DNA of 64,000 nucleotides, from NCBI RefSeq assembly GCF_008932115.1, contig NZ_CP044543.1:682001-746000 (forward strand), in the 5' to 3' direction. The DNA comes from Bradyrhizobium betae. GTDB taxonomy: Bacteria; Pseudomonadota; Alphaproteobacteria; Rhizobiales; Xanthobacteraceae. Positions 42,899 to 52,258 of this stretch are shown here, piece by piece (the stretch's first letter is position 1; each line of letters opens with the position of its first letter). The position numbers were made by a program, and so were the translations under genes. A model generated the notes under the pieces. It did not search any database. It was not told the origin of the DNA and saw only the letters and a program-made list of their open reading frames with translations.

Positions 42899-45259
42899 CT
42901 ACCATTTGAACGCGGCCGACAGCTCATAGGTGCGCGGCGCGCCGAGCAGGATCTGGTCGGGATAGAACGGATCGCCCCAGATCGCGTAGCGCTTGTCGGC
43001 GATGTTGCGCACGCGGAAGGTCAGGCGGGCCTGATCGACCGCGTTGAACACCGTCTTCGGGATGTCGACGAAGGCGTGGACGTCGGCGACGGTGTAGGCC
43101 TTCATCGTGACAACGTTGGCGTCGGTGTTGTAGCGGTCACCGACATGACGGCCGGTGATGCCGAGCTCCACCGGCCAGGGCGTGAAGAAGCGCCATGACG
43201 CGCCGGCGTTGGCAACGATGCGCGGCACGTTCGGCGGCGTGTTGCCTGAGAACGAGCCGCCAACAAAATTGTAGTCGGCGTAGCGCGCATCGACATAGGC
43301 GACGTTGCCCCACAGCCGCAGCGGCTCGATCGGACGCACCGAGGCGGCGAGCTCGACACCCTTCGACTCCTGCTTCCCTGCGATGTTGAGCGCCATGCCG
43401 CCGGCCGCGGCATAGACGTTCTTGCGCAGGATGTCGTAGGCCGAGAAGGACCACTCCGCGCGGTTGTCCCAGAACAGGTGCTTGACCCCGGTCTCGTAGG
43501 TTCGCGAGGTCGTCAGGTCCAGCGGCTGGGTCGGCAACAGCAGAAAGCTGGTGTTTGCGGCAACGTCGGCGCCGGTCGCGTACTGGCTGAAGAAAGTCAG
43601 GCCGGGCACGGCCTCCCAGGTGTAGCCGATGCGGCCCGTCACCGGCGCCCAGTCCTTCGTGAACGGGAAGCCGGCGTTCTGCAAACCGAACTGGTCGGTC
43701 GAGTTGCGGTCGAGCCCGATATGCTCGACGCGCAGGCCGCCGATCAGCGCGAAAGTCCGCGTCAGCTTGAGCCGGTCCTCGAACGACAGCGCCTCGTTGT
43801 CGATACGCGCGGTCTGCAGCTTGGTCGTAAGCAAGCCGTAATAGCCGCGGGGAGGACCGACCAGCGGAACGTAGTCCCAAGGGAAGTTCGCCGCGCCAGG
43901 CCTGACAAAATCCAGATAGCTTGACGACAACGTCGTGACGAGACGATTGTCGAAACCCGCGATGTTCGCATCCCAGGTCAGGTCGGTGATGTTGCCGACA
44001 AGGCGCTGGCTGTGCGCGACATAGAAGCGCTCGCGATAGACCTGGTTGTTGGTGGAATCGAACGCCTCGATCTCGTTGTTGAACCAGGTGCGCTCGGCGC
44101 CATAACCATAGGCCTGGCTCTTCAGGGTCAGGTCCGGCGCCAGCTTCAACTCGAAGCCGCCGCGCAGCCACACCTCCTGCGCCACGTTGCGATTGTCGAG
44201 AACGTTGTAGTTGGTGTTGAAGGTGCGGTCGTCGATCGTGACGGCGCCGAGATCAGTCCTATTGGAATAGTTACCGGACACGATCCCCGTCGTCGCGTGC
44301 GAACCGCTGAAAGCAACCGGCACCAGCGGCGCCCCCCAATAGGCCTTCGAGCGGTCCTCGCGATACTCGATCGCGCCCCAGATCTTGAGGCTGTCGGAGA
44401 TGCGGTAGTTGAGCTGACCCGACACATCCAGCGTCCTGGTGTTGGTATCGTCGGCAAAGCCGTTGAGCGAGGAGCGGCTGATGTCGAAGCGGTAGTCGAG
44501 CCCCTGCACATTGGTGCTGCCGCCCGAGCCGTAATGCGCACGAAACGAGTTCAGCGAATCCCAGGAAAAATCCGCCTCGTTCCGGATTGGCCCGGTGTGC
44601 GGCTGCTTGGTGACGAAGTTGATCGCGCCGCCGGCGGCGCCCTCGCCCGAGATCAACGAGGCCGGGCCCTTCAGGACTTCCACGGCCTCCAGATTGGCGG
44701 TGTCGGTGATCCGCGAGGTCATGTTCTGCGGGCCGATCTTGATGCCGTTGTAGAGCGTGTTGATCTGGCTGTTGGTGAACCCTCGCATCGAGAAGGCCGC
44801 GGGCTCGGCCGGATTGTCGCCGGAGGTGACGCCGACCGCGCCTTGAGCAACCTCGGACACGGTGCGATAGCCCTGCTCGCGCATGGTCTCAGCCGAAATC
44901 ACCTCGACGGTCGCAGGCGTTTCGCGCACCGTCAGGCCGAGGCGCGATGCGCTTTCGGCGACAACGTTGCTGTTGAGCGGTGTTTGCGCTTGGGTCTGCG
45001 CCGCCGCAACCGGCGCGACGGGTTTGGGCGCGGCCGCTGCAGTCGCGGACCGGCGCGCCGCCGCGCGGCGCGGGCTCTGGCCTTCCCGGCCGGCTGGCCT
45101 CGCCTGCTTGCGGGACTCGACCGGGGACACTTCGATCGGCGGCAGGGGATCGCGGACCTGCTGCGCCATCGCGCCCGACAGATCGACGGCCGCAAGCGAG
45201 GTGAGAGCGGCGGACGCGAGCAGGACGCGGCGCGGTCGTACAATACGAATGGAAAACAC
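42899..45259 (-). CDS. TonB-dependent outer-membrane receptor, siderophore-receptor type, under B12 riboswitch
   Basis: 786 residues. Signal peptide ends GAMAQ; a TonB-box-like stretch PPIEVSP follows. The plug domain begins about residue 105 (LGLTVRETPATVEVISAETM) and includes NLEAVEVLKGPASLISGEGA and GGAINFVTKQPH. A 22-strand barrel occupies the rest, ending GAPRTYELSAAFKW with an aromatic last residue. By sequence it resembles FhuA/FoxA-type siderophore receptors rather than compact BtuB proteins. The cobalamin riboswitch at 45385-45545 implies expression when B12 is scarce, so the ligand may be a corrinoid or a cobalt chelate. The Ala/Pro-rich insert at 35-90 is low complexity. Confidence 0.92.
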   Translation of the reverse strand: MFSIRIVRPRRVLLASAALTSLAAVDLSGAMAQQVRDPLPPIEVSPVESRKQARPAGREGQSPRRAAARRSATAAAAPKPVAPVAAAQTQAQTPLNSNVVAESASRLGLTVRETPATVEVISAETMREQGYRTVSEVAQGAVGVTSGDNPAEPAAFSMRGFTNSQINTLYNGIKIGPQNMTSRITDTANLEAVEVLKGPASLISGEGAAGGAINFVTKQPHTGPIRNEADFSWDSLNSFRAHYGSGGSTNVQGLDYRFDISRSSLNGFADDTNTRTLDVSGQLNYRISDSLKIWGAIEYREDRSKAYWGAPLVPVAFSGSHATTGIVSGNYSNRTDLGAVTIDDRTFNTNYNVLDNRNVAQEVWLRGGFELKLAPDLTLKSQAYGYGAERTWFNNEIEAFDSTNNQVYRERFYVAHSQRLVGNITDLTWDANIAGFDNRLVTTLSSSYLDFVRPGAANFPWDYVPLVGPPRGYYGLLTTKLQTARIDNEALSFEDRLKLTRTFALIGGLRVEHIGLDRNSTDQFGLQNAGFPFTKDWAPVTGRIGYTWEAVPGLTFFSQYATGADVAANTSFLLLPTQPLDLTTSRTYETGVKHLFWDNRAEWSFSAYDILRKNVYAAAGGMALNIAGKQESKGVELAASVRPIEPLRLWGNVAYVDARYADYNFVGGSFSGNTPPNVPRIVANAGASWRFFTPWPVELGITGRHVGDRYNTDANVVTMKAYTVADVHAFVDIPKTVFNAVDQARLTFRVRNIADKRYAIWGDPFYPDQILLGAPRTYELSAAFKW

Positions 45260-45384
45260 GGTTTTGGACCTCGGTGTGACGTCAGTGGCACGTCACAGCG
45301 AATTAAGGTCCCATCTTCCGGCTCTTAGCCGTCCGATGAAGCCGAATGTCTGTACTCCCCGACCGACATCTTCGCGTGTGACCA

Positions 45385-45545
45385 CGGCTGACGGCAGGTC
45401 TCCTGGCTCGCGGGTCGTCACCTTGCGTCGCCTTCCCGGGACCGAGATACCCAGTGGCTCGTGACGCAAGATTCGCCGCTTACAGTTGCGGGGGCAGCCA
45501 CGGCATTGGAGACGACGTCTCCGCACCGCATTCCCTTTTCATCCC
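45385..45545 (-). ncRNA. cobalamin riboswitch upstream of TonB receptor gene
   Basis: Read on the minus strand: an AAAGGGAAT start near 45530-45541, the B12-box-like CCCGCAACTGTAAGCGG near 45480-45495, GCCACTGGGTAT, GGGAAGGCG and the closing GAGCCAGGAGACCTGCC at about 45393-45410. These are the ordered conserved blocks of the AdoCbl riboswitch. It ends about 130 bases before the receptor ATG and would repress it when cobalamin is bound. Confidence 0.95.
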
Positions 45546-45649
45546 CTCTCGGGGAAACCGTCGCGGCCATCTAGGATTAGGAGCAAGACAGAGTCAATGT
45601 GCAGCGTGCGGCGATATTGCCACAGCGACCAACTTCCCGGGAGACGAGC

Positions 45650-46222
45650 ATGGAAGGCGAGACCTTCCTCTGGCTGATACGACATGCGCCCGTCGCCGGC
45701 GTCGCAGGGACGATCCACGCGTCCGATGCGCCGGCGGATCTCGGCGATCTCGCGCAACTGGAGGCGCTGCGGCAACGCCTGCCGCGCGATGCTGCGAGCT
45801 ATGCCAGCCCGTCGCGGCGCACGGTCGAGACCGCGCGGGCCCTTCGGCTCGAACCGTCATTGATGACCGAATTCAGCGAGCAGAACTTCGGCGACTGGAC
45901 CGGCCGCAAGCACGACGAACTCGCCGCGACCGGTGGTGAGGCCTACACGGAATTCTGGAGCGATCCCGCCCACCAGAGACCGCCGGGCGGCGAAAGCTTC
46001 GAGGATCAGGTCGGGCGCGTGCGGCTGGGACTGTCGCTGATCGCCTCCGGCCCAGCGACGCTTGTCGTGCATTCCGGCACCATCCGCGCGGCGCTCTGCA
46101 TCGCGCTGGATCTGACACCGGAAGCGGCGTTGCGCTTCGTGATCGATCCGCTATCACTGACCCGGATCGACCGGCTCGCGACCGGCTGGCGCGTCGTCTC
46201 GGTCAATCAGCGCATGCCCTGA
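45650..46222 (+). CDS. histidine phosphatase, putative alpha-ribazole phosphatase
   Basis: 190 residues. WLIRHAPVAG carries the catalytic R-H of the phosphoglycerate-mutase-like fold, YASPSRRTVETARALRL the conserved Arg, LMTEFSEQNFGDWTGRKHDE the E-x-x-F-G-x-W-E/T-G segment, and LVVHSGTIRAALCIALDL the second His. It sits in a B12 locus convergent with cobT (6-base gap), which supports a role in removing the 5' phosphate of alpha-ribazole phosphate or of cobalamin phosphate (CobC/CobZ-like). A general phosphatase cannot be excluded. Start at 45650 begins the conserved part. Confidence 0.82.
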   Translation: MEGETFLWLIRHAPVAGVAGTIHASDAPADLGDLAQLEALRQRLPRDAASYASPSRRTVETARALRLEPSLMTEFSEQNFGDWTGRKHDELAATGGEAYTEFWSDPAHQRPPGGESFEDQVGRVRLGLSLIASGPATLVVHSGTIRAALCIALDLTPEAALRFVIDPLSLTRIDRLATGWRVVSVNQRMP

Positions 46223-46228
46223 GGCGGT

Positions 46229-47281
46229 TCAGGCGGGACGATCCGGCACGTTGGCCTGCGCGAACGTCGCCATGCCGTTGTGGAGCGCGCAGGCCGACCG
46301 CACCAGCGGCAGCGCGATGGCGGCGCCCGATCCCTCGCCGAGCCTGAGATCGAGGCTGATCAGCGGCTGCACGTCGAGCGCGCGCAGCACCAGCCGGTGC
46401 CCCTGCTCCGCCGATTGGTGCGACGGCAACAGGAATGGCTGGCACGACGGATTGAGCCGCACTGCTGCAAGCGCCGCGACCGAGACGATGAATCCGTCGA
46501 TCAAGACGGGGATGCGGCGTTGCGCTGCCGCAATGATCGCGCCGCAGATCGCCGCGATCTCGAGTCCGCCGACCGCGCACAGAATTTTTTTGGGCGAGGC
46601 CCCGGCAACGCCATGGCGCGCGATCGCAGCGTCGATCACGCGCGCCTTGTGCGCGCGGCCAGCGGCATCGATGCCGGTACCGCTGCCCGCGATCTCCTCA
46701 GCGCTCACGCCGAGAAGGCTCGCAGCCATCGCCGCCGATGTCGTGGTGTTGCCGATGCCCATCTCGCCGAAGATCAGGAGATCGGGCTGACCCGCCTCCG
46801 CGCGCACGACTGCGCGTTGGCCGGCTTCGAAGGCAAACGCCAGTTCGGTGGCAGTGAGCGCGGCTTCGACGCTGAAATCGCGGGTGCCATGGCGCGGCTT
46901 GTCGGCGACGACCCCGGTCATCTCCCCCTGCGCCAGCGTCCCGGCATCGACCACCTCGAGGCTCGAGCCGAGCTCGCGCGCCAGCACGGAGATCGCGGCG
47001 CCGCCGGAGGCAAAATTCGCCATCATCGCGATGGTGACGGCTTGCGGATAGGCCGACACGCCTTGCGCGACGATGCCGTGATCACCGGCGAAGACGATGA
47101 TCGGCACCCGCGCCGCGCGCGGCTGCTCGGTCGCCTGCAGACCCGCAAGCTCGATCGCGAGCTGTTCCAGCCGGCCGAGCGCGCCGGTCGGCTTGGTCAG
47201 CTGCGCCTGCCGCGCGATCGCCGCCTCGCGATGGATCGCGGAGACATCGGGGCATTTTCGAGTGACCCATTCGGGAAGCAT
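46229..47281 (-). CDS. cobT: nicotinate-nucleotide--dimethylbenzimidazole phosphoribosyltransferase
   Basis: 350 residues. FAGDHGIVAQGVSAYPQAVT, MANFASGGAAISVLARELG, LIFGEMGIGNTTTSAAMAAS and GGLEIAAICGAIIAAAQRRI, then IPVLIDGFIVSVAALAAVRL and the catalytic-Glu C-terminal SLDLRLGEGSGAAIALPLVR are all CobT/CobU signatures. It makes alpha-ribazole phosphate for the lower ligand of B12. In Pseudomonas denitrificans nomenclature it is CobU. It is the last gene of the riboswitch-cbiM-cobF unit, 15 bases after cobF. Confidence 0.96.
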   Translation of the reverse strand: MLPEWVTRKCPDVSAIHREAAIARQAQLTKPTGALGRLEQLAIELAGLQATEQPRAARVPIIVFAGDHGIVAQGVSAYPQAVTIAMMANFASGGAAISVLARELGSSLEVVDAGTLAQGEMTGVVADKPRHGTRDFSVEAALTATELAFAFEAGQRAVVRAEAGQPDLLIFGEMGIGNTTTSAAMAASLLGVSAEEIAGSGTGIDAAGRAHKARVIDAAIARHGVAGASPKKILCAVGGLEIAAICGAIIAAAQRRIPVLIDGFIVSVAALAAVRLNPSCQPFLLPSHQSAEQGHRLVLRALDVQPLISLDLRLGEGSGAAIALPLVRSACALHNGMATFAQANVPDRPA

Positions 47282-47296
47282 GCTGCCTCGCTCGCC

Positions 47297-48046
47297 TTAC
47301 GGCCTGCGCTTGAGAATGTAACTATCCATGATCCAGCCATGCCGCTCGCGCGCCTCCTGGCGTGCGGCCAAGATGCGCGGGCCGATCTCAGCCAGCGCGC
47401 CGGACATGACGATCTGGTCGGGCATGCCGAGATAGGCGCCCCACCAGATCTGCAGGCCTTCGGGATCAAGCGACTGGAATGCGGTGCCGCCGTCGAGCAT
47501 CACGACCACAGTGTCGACGCCCTGTGGCCAGCCGCCTTCGCGCAGACGGCGCCCCGTCGTGACCAGAAAGGGCTCGCCGATGTCGTTGAGCGGCAGCGCG
47601 TGCGCCGCGCACAGCGCCTGGATCGAGGTGATGCCGGGCACGACCTCGATATCAGGCAAGGGAGAAAGGCGCCGCGCAATCCGCAGCGAGGAATCGTACA
47701 GCGAGGGATCGCCCCAGATCAGCAGCGCGACCTTGCCGTCACTGCCAAGATGGCTCGCGATCGTCCGCGACCAGGTCGCGGCAACCGCATCGTGCCAATC
47801 GTCTACGCCCTTGCGGTAGTCCGCCTCACCGGCGTCGCGCACGGGAAGATCGAACTCGGCGATCCCAGTCTTGTCGTTGGTCAGCACGTCCGTGCAGAGC
47901 GTCCGCCTGAGATCGGCGAGATCGGATTTCGCGCTTCCCTTGCGCGGGATCAGGACGAGATCGGCCGCGTTGATGGCACGGATCGCGGCGCGCGTGAGCT
48001 GCTCGGGATCGCCGCAACCGATGCCTATCAGGGAGAGCGTGAGCAT
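47297..48046 (-). CDS. cobF: precorrin-6A synthase (deacetylating)
   Basis: 249 residues of the tetrapyrrole methylase fold: LTLSLIGIGCGDPEQLTRAA at the N-terminus (G-x-G-x-G-D-P), NAADLVLIPRKGSAKSDLAD, VALLIWGDPSLYDSSLRIAR and VVPGITSIQALCAAHALPLN. CobF methylates C-1 and removes the acetyl group of precorrin-5 with SAM. It is specific to the aerobic pathway and therefore agrees with cobG at 56263. Confidence 0.95.
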   Translation of the reverse strand: MLTLSLIGIGCGDPEQLTRAAIRAINAADLVLIPRKGSAKSDLADLRRTLCTDVLTNDKTGIAEFDLPVRDAGEADYRKGVDDWHDAVAATWSRTIASHLGSDGKVALLIWGDPSLYDSSLRIARRLSPLPDIEVVPGITSIQALCAAHALPLNDIGEPFLVTTGRRLREGGWPQGVDTVVVMLDGGTAFQSLDPEGLQIWWGAYLGMPDQIVMSGALAEIGPRILAARQEARERHGWIMDSYILKRRP

Positions 48047-48092
48047 CGCGAGTGCGAAGGGCGGCCGCGATGGCCGCCCGTTCGCTTGTCTC

Positions 48093-48770
48093 TCAGGCCG
48101 CGTTGTGCAGGCGCGGGGTGACGAGGCCGGGTGCGGTGACGCCGCGCAGCGACTTCGCCAGCGCCAGCACCGCCAGATCGGCCAGCGGCTCGATCACGAT
48201 GACGAGCGCATAGGAGGCCGCAAAGGTCGCGATGTTGGCGAGGTTGCTCATGGCAAAGCCGGAGCCATACAGCGCCCAGAACGCGACCCAGCCGATCACG
48301 CCGGCCTGGTAGGTCGTCGAAAGCGCCAGCGCCTGGCGATAGCTGAGATCGACATAGGCGGTGTTGCGCGAAATGATCCGCGCCGCAATCGCCTGGATGG
48401 CGAACAGCGGCACCAGCAGCGTCGTGACGTTCATGCCGAATTGCGGCAAATCCGGCGGCTCGAAGAACACGCCCTGGAACAGCAGACCGAAGGCTAGGCC
48501 GAGAGCTGCGGGGGCCGCCCCGAACAGCAGGAACAAGGTCGAGCCGAGAATGAAGTGCACCTCGGAGACGCCGACCGGGAAGTGCGGCAGGATTTCGAAG
48601 AAGGTGAAGACGAGCGCGGTGGTGGCGAGGGTGCGCAACGCAAGCGAGCCGATGCCCTGCTCGCGCACGGTCTCGACCGCGAGCTTCAGGGCAACGCCGC
48701 CTGCGGCGATGCCCGTTGCGTAACTCAACACGAGCTTGGCGCCCGTCACGATCCCGGGTTCGATATGCAT
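48093..48770 (-). CDS. cbiM: CbiM-like ECF cobalt transporter substrate-specific component
   Basis: 225 residues with about six hydrophobic helices. The N-terminus MHIEPGIVTGAKLVLSYATG keeps the Met-His start that enters the metal site in CbiM/NikM proteins. Further HFPVGVSEVHFILGSTLFLL supplies the conserved G-V-S/P-E-x-H-F motif. The gene lies 55 bases after a cobalamin riboswitch, which identifies the cargo as cobalt. No CbiN, CbiQ or CbiO gene adjoins; cobF follows directly. It may borrow an energising module or act alone. Confidence 0.85.
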   Translation of the reverse strand: MHIEPGIVTGAKLVLSYATGIAAGGVALKLAVETVREQGIGSLALRTLATTALVFTFFEILPHFPVGVSEVHFILGSTLFLLFGAAPAALGLAFGLLFQGVFFEPPDLPQFGMNVTTLLVPLFAIQAIAARIISRNTAYVDLSYRQALALSTTYQAGVIGWVAFWALYGSGFAMSNLANIATFAASYALVIVIEPLADLAVLALAKSLRGVTAPGLVTPRLHNAA

Positions 48771-48821
48771 GGCTCAGATCCTTCCTGCCGTCACACCCGA
48801 CGGCGTTGGCCTCAAAACACG

Positions 48822-48975
48822 CACGGCCGGTCTCCTGGCTCGCGGCTCACTGGGTTCTCCGGCCTTCCCGAGCCTTGCGGCCCAGTGGCGGTTCGGAGTC
48901 CCTTCACCGCTTACAGTCGCGGGGGCGGCTGGGGTTTGGGGCGCCGCAATTGGGTCCGCCCATCCCCATTCCCGA
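48822..48975 (-). ncRNA. cobalamin riboswitch upstream of cbiM-cobF-cobT
   Basis: Minus-strand order: GGGAATGGGG near 48965-48975, CCCGCGACTGTAAGCGG near 48905-48922, GCCACTGGGCC near 48880, GGGAAGGCCGG near 48860, and GAGCCAGGAGACCGGCC at about 48823-48840. It has the full block order of an AdoCbl riboswitch and lies between cobA and cbiM, giving the cbiM-cobF-cobT unit its own B12 control. Confidence 0.95.
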
Positions 48976-49072
48976 TTATGCTCCGGCGCTTTGCGCCGCG
49001 TCGAGCACCATGCATCTCCTGTGTGCCCCTTTCGCGGAGCCTGCGTCAAGGGGCGAGCGGCGGCCGGAGCGA

Positions 49073-49804
49073 TCATGACGGATAATCCCCCGCCAGCGCA
49101 CCGAACAGGATCACGGCCGCCGTCGACGCCGCGCCGCCGCGCGCAAGCTGCTCCGCCAGTTCGGCAATTGTGGTGCGGACCAGCCGCTCATCGGGGCGCC
49201 CGAGAGATTCGGCGAACAGCGCCGGAGTGCCTGGCGCCAGACCGTGTTCGATCAATTTCGCGACAAGCGCCGGAAAGGTGCGGCGGCCCATATAGACCAC
49301 GGTGGTCGCTTCGGGATCGGCCAGCGCCGCCCAGTTCAGGTTCTGCGGCAGCTCACCGGTGACATCGGCCCCGGTGACGAACTGCACCCGGCGCGAGGTG
49401 TGGCGCCGGGTCAGCGGAATGCCGGCTTGCGCCGCAGCGACGCAGGCCGTGGTGACGCCGGGAATGATCTCGTAGCCGATGCCGGCTTCGCGCAGCGTCT
49501 CGAGCTCCTCCTCAAGGCGGCCGAAAATGCCGGCATCGCCGGACTTCAGCCGCACCACACGGACGCCGGTCGCAGCATAGTCGACCAGCAGACGGTTGAC
49601 GTGGTGCTGCTTGGTCGAGGGCCGCCCTGCCCGTTTCCCCACCGCGACGAGATTGGCGCCGGGCCGGGCGAGTTCGAGGATCGCGCCGGAGGCGAGATCG
49701 TCATAGAGCACGACGTCGGCCTCGCGCAGCCGCGCGGCCCCCTTCAGCGTGAGCAGCTCGGGATCGCCGGGGCCGGCGGAGACGAAAGTGACAAAACCGC
49801 TCAC
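49073..49804 (-). CDS. cobA: uroporphyrinogen-III C-methyltransferase
   Basis: 243 residues: FVSAGPGDPELLTLKGAARL then READVVLYDDLASGAILELA, RVVRLKSGDAGIFGRLEEEL and YEIIPGVTTACVAAAQAGIP, LTRRHTSRRVQFVTG, VVYMGRRTFPALVAKLIEHG. These are SUMT signatures 1 and 2. It adds the C-2 and C-7 methyls of precorrin-2, the entry step to siroheme and B12. Single-domain, without the CysG N-terminal part. Overlaps cobB by 4 bases. Confidence 0.96.
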   Translation of the reverse strand: MSGFVTFVSAGPGDPELLTLKGAARLREADVVLYDDLASGAILELARPGANLVAVGKRAGRPSTKQHHVNRLLVDYAATGVRVVRLKSGDAGIFGRLEEELETLREAGIGYEIIPGVTTACVAAAQAGIPLTRRHTSRRVQFVTGADVTGELPQNLNWAALADPEATTVVYMGRRTFPALVAKLIEHGLAPGTPALFAESLGRPDERLVRTTIAELAEQLARGGAASTAAVILFGALAGDYPS

Positions 49805-51114
49805 CGGTCCTCCGCGATCAGATGGAAGAACGTGCCGGTGGCGTGTCCGCGGCGCGAGCCGGTCTCGGCGATGACGGCGCCAGTCGCATCGTGCACCACC
49901 GCGAGCGGCGTATCCGGCTGCGCGACGATCGTCGAATAATGGAACTCGTGGCCGCGCAGCCGTGCGCCGACCCGATGCCCCGGCATCGGGGCAGCGAGCG
50001 CAGCGAGACGATAGCCCAGATGCATGCGGCGCTTGGCAAAGCTCGTCTCCAGGCCGAGCAGCCCCGTCATCTCATGGCGGATGCCGTCGGCGTCGGTGAG
50101 GCCTTCACCCAGCACCATATAGCCTCCGCATTCGCCGTGCACCGGCCGCGTTTCGGCGAAGGCGCGCAAACCACCACGGAACTGCGCATTGGCGGCGATC
50201 TTTCCGGCATGAAGCTCGGGATAGCCGCCGGGCAACCAGCACACATCGGCGCTTGCGTCAGGCACCTCGTCGGCCAGGGGCGAGAACGGCAGGATCTCGG
50301 CGCCCGCCGCGCGCCAGGCTTCCAGCATGTGCGGATAGACGAAGGAGAACGCGGCATCACGCGCAAGCGCGATGCGCTGCCCGGGCGGCGTGACGTTCAG
50401 GCCGTTCGCCGCAGGCTGCGGTGACCAGGCCGCGGCCGATCGCAACACCGCATCGAGATCGACATGCTCGGCAACGAAGCGCGCGGCCTCGTCGATCAGC
50501 GAGCCGATCTCCGCCTGCTCCTCGGCCTGCACCAGGCCGAGATGCCGCTTCGGCAGGCTGATCTCCGCATGGCGCGGCAGAGCGCCGAACATGGTGATGC
50601 CGGCCTCGAGCAGCGCATGCCTCACAAGGTTTTCGTGGCGCGGACTTGCGACGCGATTGAGCACGACGCCGGCAAGCCGCACGCCGGGCCGGTAGTCGCG
50701 CAGGCCTGCGGCGATCGCCGCCGCCGTCTGCGCCTGCCCGGAAGGGTCGATCACCAGCAGCACCGGCCAGCCCAGCATCTGCGCGATATCGGCGGTGGCG
50801 CCGGTGCCGGAGACGCCAGGCGCGGCGACGCCGTCGAACAGGCCCATCGAGCCCTCGGCAAGCACGACATCGGCATCAAGGCCGCGGCTGACGAGATGCG
50901 CGATCGTCGCGCGATCCATCGCCCAGCTATCGACGTTGACCGAGGCTCGCCCCGTCGCGGCGGCATGAAAGGCAGGGTCGATATAATCGGGCCCGCTCTT
51001 GAAGCACTGCACGTTCAAGCCGCGATTGCGCCAGGCGCGCGCGAGCGCCAGCGTGAGCGTGGTCTTGCCGACGCCGGAGGCCGGCGCGGAGATGACGAGC
51101 CCGGCCGCCATCAC
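49801..51114 (-). CDS. cobB: cobyrinic (hydrogenobyrinic) acid a,c-diamide synthase
   Basis: 437 residues. N-terminal dethiobiotin-synthetase-like ATPase: [20 protein letters not shown] (P-loop), then [20 protein letters not shown] and [17 protein letters not shown]. The C-terminal class I glutamine amidotransferase has [20 protein letters not shown] with the nucleophile Cys. It amidates the a and c side chains using ATP and glutamine. Overlaps cobM and cobA. Confidence 0.95.
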   Translation of the reverse strand: MMAAGLVISAPASGVGKTTLTLALARAWRNRGLNVQCFKSGPDYIDPAFHAAATGRASVNVDSWAMDRATIAHLVSRGLDADVVLAEGSMGLFDGVAAPGVSGTGATADIAQMLGWPVLLVIDPSGQAQTAAAIAAGLRDYRPGVRLAGVVLNRVASPRHENLVRHALLEAGITMFGALPRHAEISLPKRHLGLVQAEEQAEIGSLIDEAARFVAEHVDLDAVLRSAAAWSPQPAANGLNVTPPGQRIALARDAAFSFVYPHMLEAWRAAGAEILPFSPLADEVPDASADVCWLPGGYPELHAGKIAANAQFRGGLRAFAETRPVHGECGGYMVLGEGLTDADGIRHEMTGLLGLETSFAKRRMHLGYRLAALAAPMPGHRVGARLRGHEFHYSTIVAQPDTPLAVVHDATGAVIAETGSRRGHATGTFFHLIAEDR

Positions 51115-51893
51115 GACGCCTCCGGAAAGCGCGGCTCGGCGCCGACAGGCCGATAGCGGCGATCATAGTCGGCGGCATAGAGACGGCTCTCGTCAAAATT
51201 GGCTGCGCCGAGCGTCCTGCCGACCAGGATGAGCGCGGTGCGTTCCATCTCGGCGCCGACAGCGGCATCGAGCGTCGCCAGCGTGGCGCGGACGATGCGC
51301 TGGTCCGGCCAGCTCGCGCGCCAGACGATCGCGACGGGACAGTCCGCGCCGTAATGCGGCATCAGCTCGGCGATGACCTTGCCGAGCAGATGGATCGACA
51401 GATGGATGGCGAGCACCGCGCCGGTCGCTGCGAATGCAGCGAGATTTTCGCCCTCGGGCATCGCACTGGCACGTCCCGGCGTGCGCGTCAGCACCACCGT
51501 CTGCGCAAGGCCGGGCAACGTCAGCTCAGCCTCCAGCGCAGCCGCGGCCGCCGAGAAGGAGGGCACGCCGGGTGTCACCGTGCAGGGAATCCCGAGCGCG
51601 CGCAGGCGGCGGAGCTGCTCGCCCATCGCCGACCAGATCGAGAGATCGCCGGAATGCAGCCGCGCGACATCCTTGCCGTCCGCATGCGCGGCAGCGATCT
51701 CCGCGATGATGTCGTCGAGCGACAGGGCTGCGGTGTTGACGATGCGCGCGCCGGGCGGGCAATGCGCCAGCACACCCTCGGGCACCAGCGAACCTGCATA
51801 GAGGCAGACCGGACAGGCGGTGATCAGGTCGCGGCCGCGCAGTGTCAACAGATCGGGGGCGCCAGGCCCCGCGCCGATGAAGTGCACCGTCAT
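51111..51893 (-). CDS. cobM: precorrin-4 C11-methyltransferase
   Basis: 260 residues: [60 protein letters not shown] and [25 protein letters not shown], then [19 protein letters not shown]. These are the CobM/CbiF-specific signatures (H-S-G-D-x-S-I-x-x-A). SAM-dependent methylation at C-11. I set the start at 51893 (MTVHFIG); longer frames run into cobE antisense-style sequence without similarity. Overlaps cobE by 4 bases. Confidence 0.96.
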   Translation of the reverse strand: MTVHFIGAGPGAPDLLTLRGRDLITACPVCLYAGSLVPEGVLAHCPPGARIVNTAALSLDDIIAEIAAAHADGKDVARLHSGDLSIWSAMGEQLRRLRALGIPCTVTPGVPSFSAAAAALEAELTLPGLAQTVVLTRTPGRASAMPEGENLAAFAATGAVLAIHLSIHLLGKVIAELMPHYGADCPVAIVWRASWPDQRIVRATLATLDAAVGAEMERTALILVGRTLGAANFDESRLYAADYDRRYRPVGAEPRFPEAS

Positions 51894-52258
51894 GCGCCGT
51901 CTCCTTCGGCGATCGCCGCAGTCGCGGTCCGGTCCTGCGAGACCACGCGCGTCGCAATCAGTCGCGCGCGAGGGCCAGCGGCCGCGAGCGCTGCGGCTTC
52001 GGCGACCGAGCCCGTGCCGAACTTTTCCACAACGAGATTCGACTGCGTCGGCGTGTCGATCTTCGCGAGCACGTCGGCCGGAACAGCCTTGATCGGCACG
52101 CCGCATTCGCGCGCGAGCTGCTTGAGCACCTCCGCATCAGCCTTGTCGCTGACGGTCGCCACCGCCGCAAGGCCCGCGGGACCACCAGCCGCCAGAAGCG
52201 CCTCGCGCAGCGAAGCCAGCGTGACATCCTTCTTGAACCCAAGTCCGGCGACCTTCAT
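51890..52258 (-). CDS. cobE: CobE/CbiG C-terminal-type cobalamin biosynthesis protein
   Basis: 122 residues: [20 protein letters not shown] at the N-terminus (G-x-G-x-x-x-x-x-T), [40 protein letters not shown] and [20 protein letters not shown]. This is the CobE/GbiG C-terminal domain found in aerobic clusters; its exact role is not settled, though CbiG relatives open the lactone ring in the anaerobic route. Start at 52258 is chosen at MKVAGLG; overlap with cobL is 4 bases. Confidence 0.9.
   Translation of the reverse strand: MKVAGLGFKKDVTLASLREALLAAGGPAGLAAVATVSDKADAEVLKQLARECGVPIKAVPADVLAKIDTPTQSNLVVEKFGTGSVAEAAALAAAGPRARLIATRVVSQDRTATAAIAEGDGA

Noticed and set aside
46280..48121. 613-codon plus-strand ORF opposite cobT and cobF
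   Set aside because: Shadow frame; the minus strand carries unmistakable CobT and CobF signatures.
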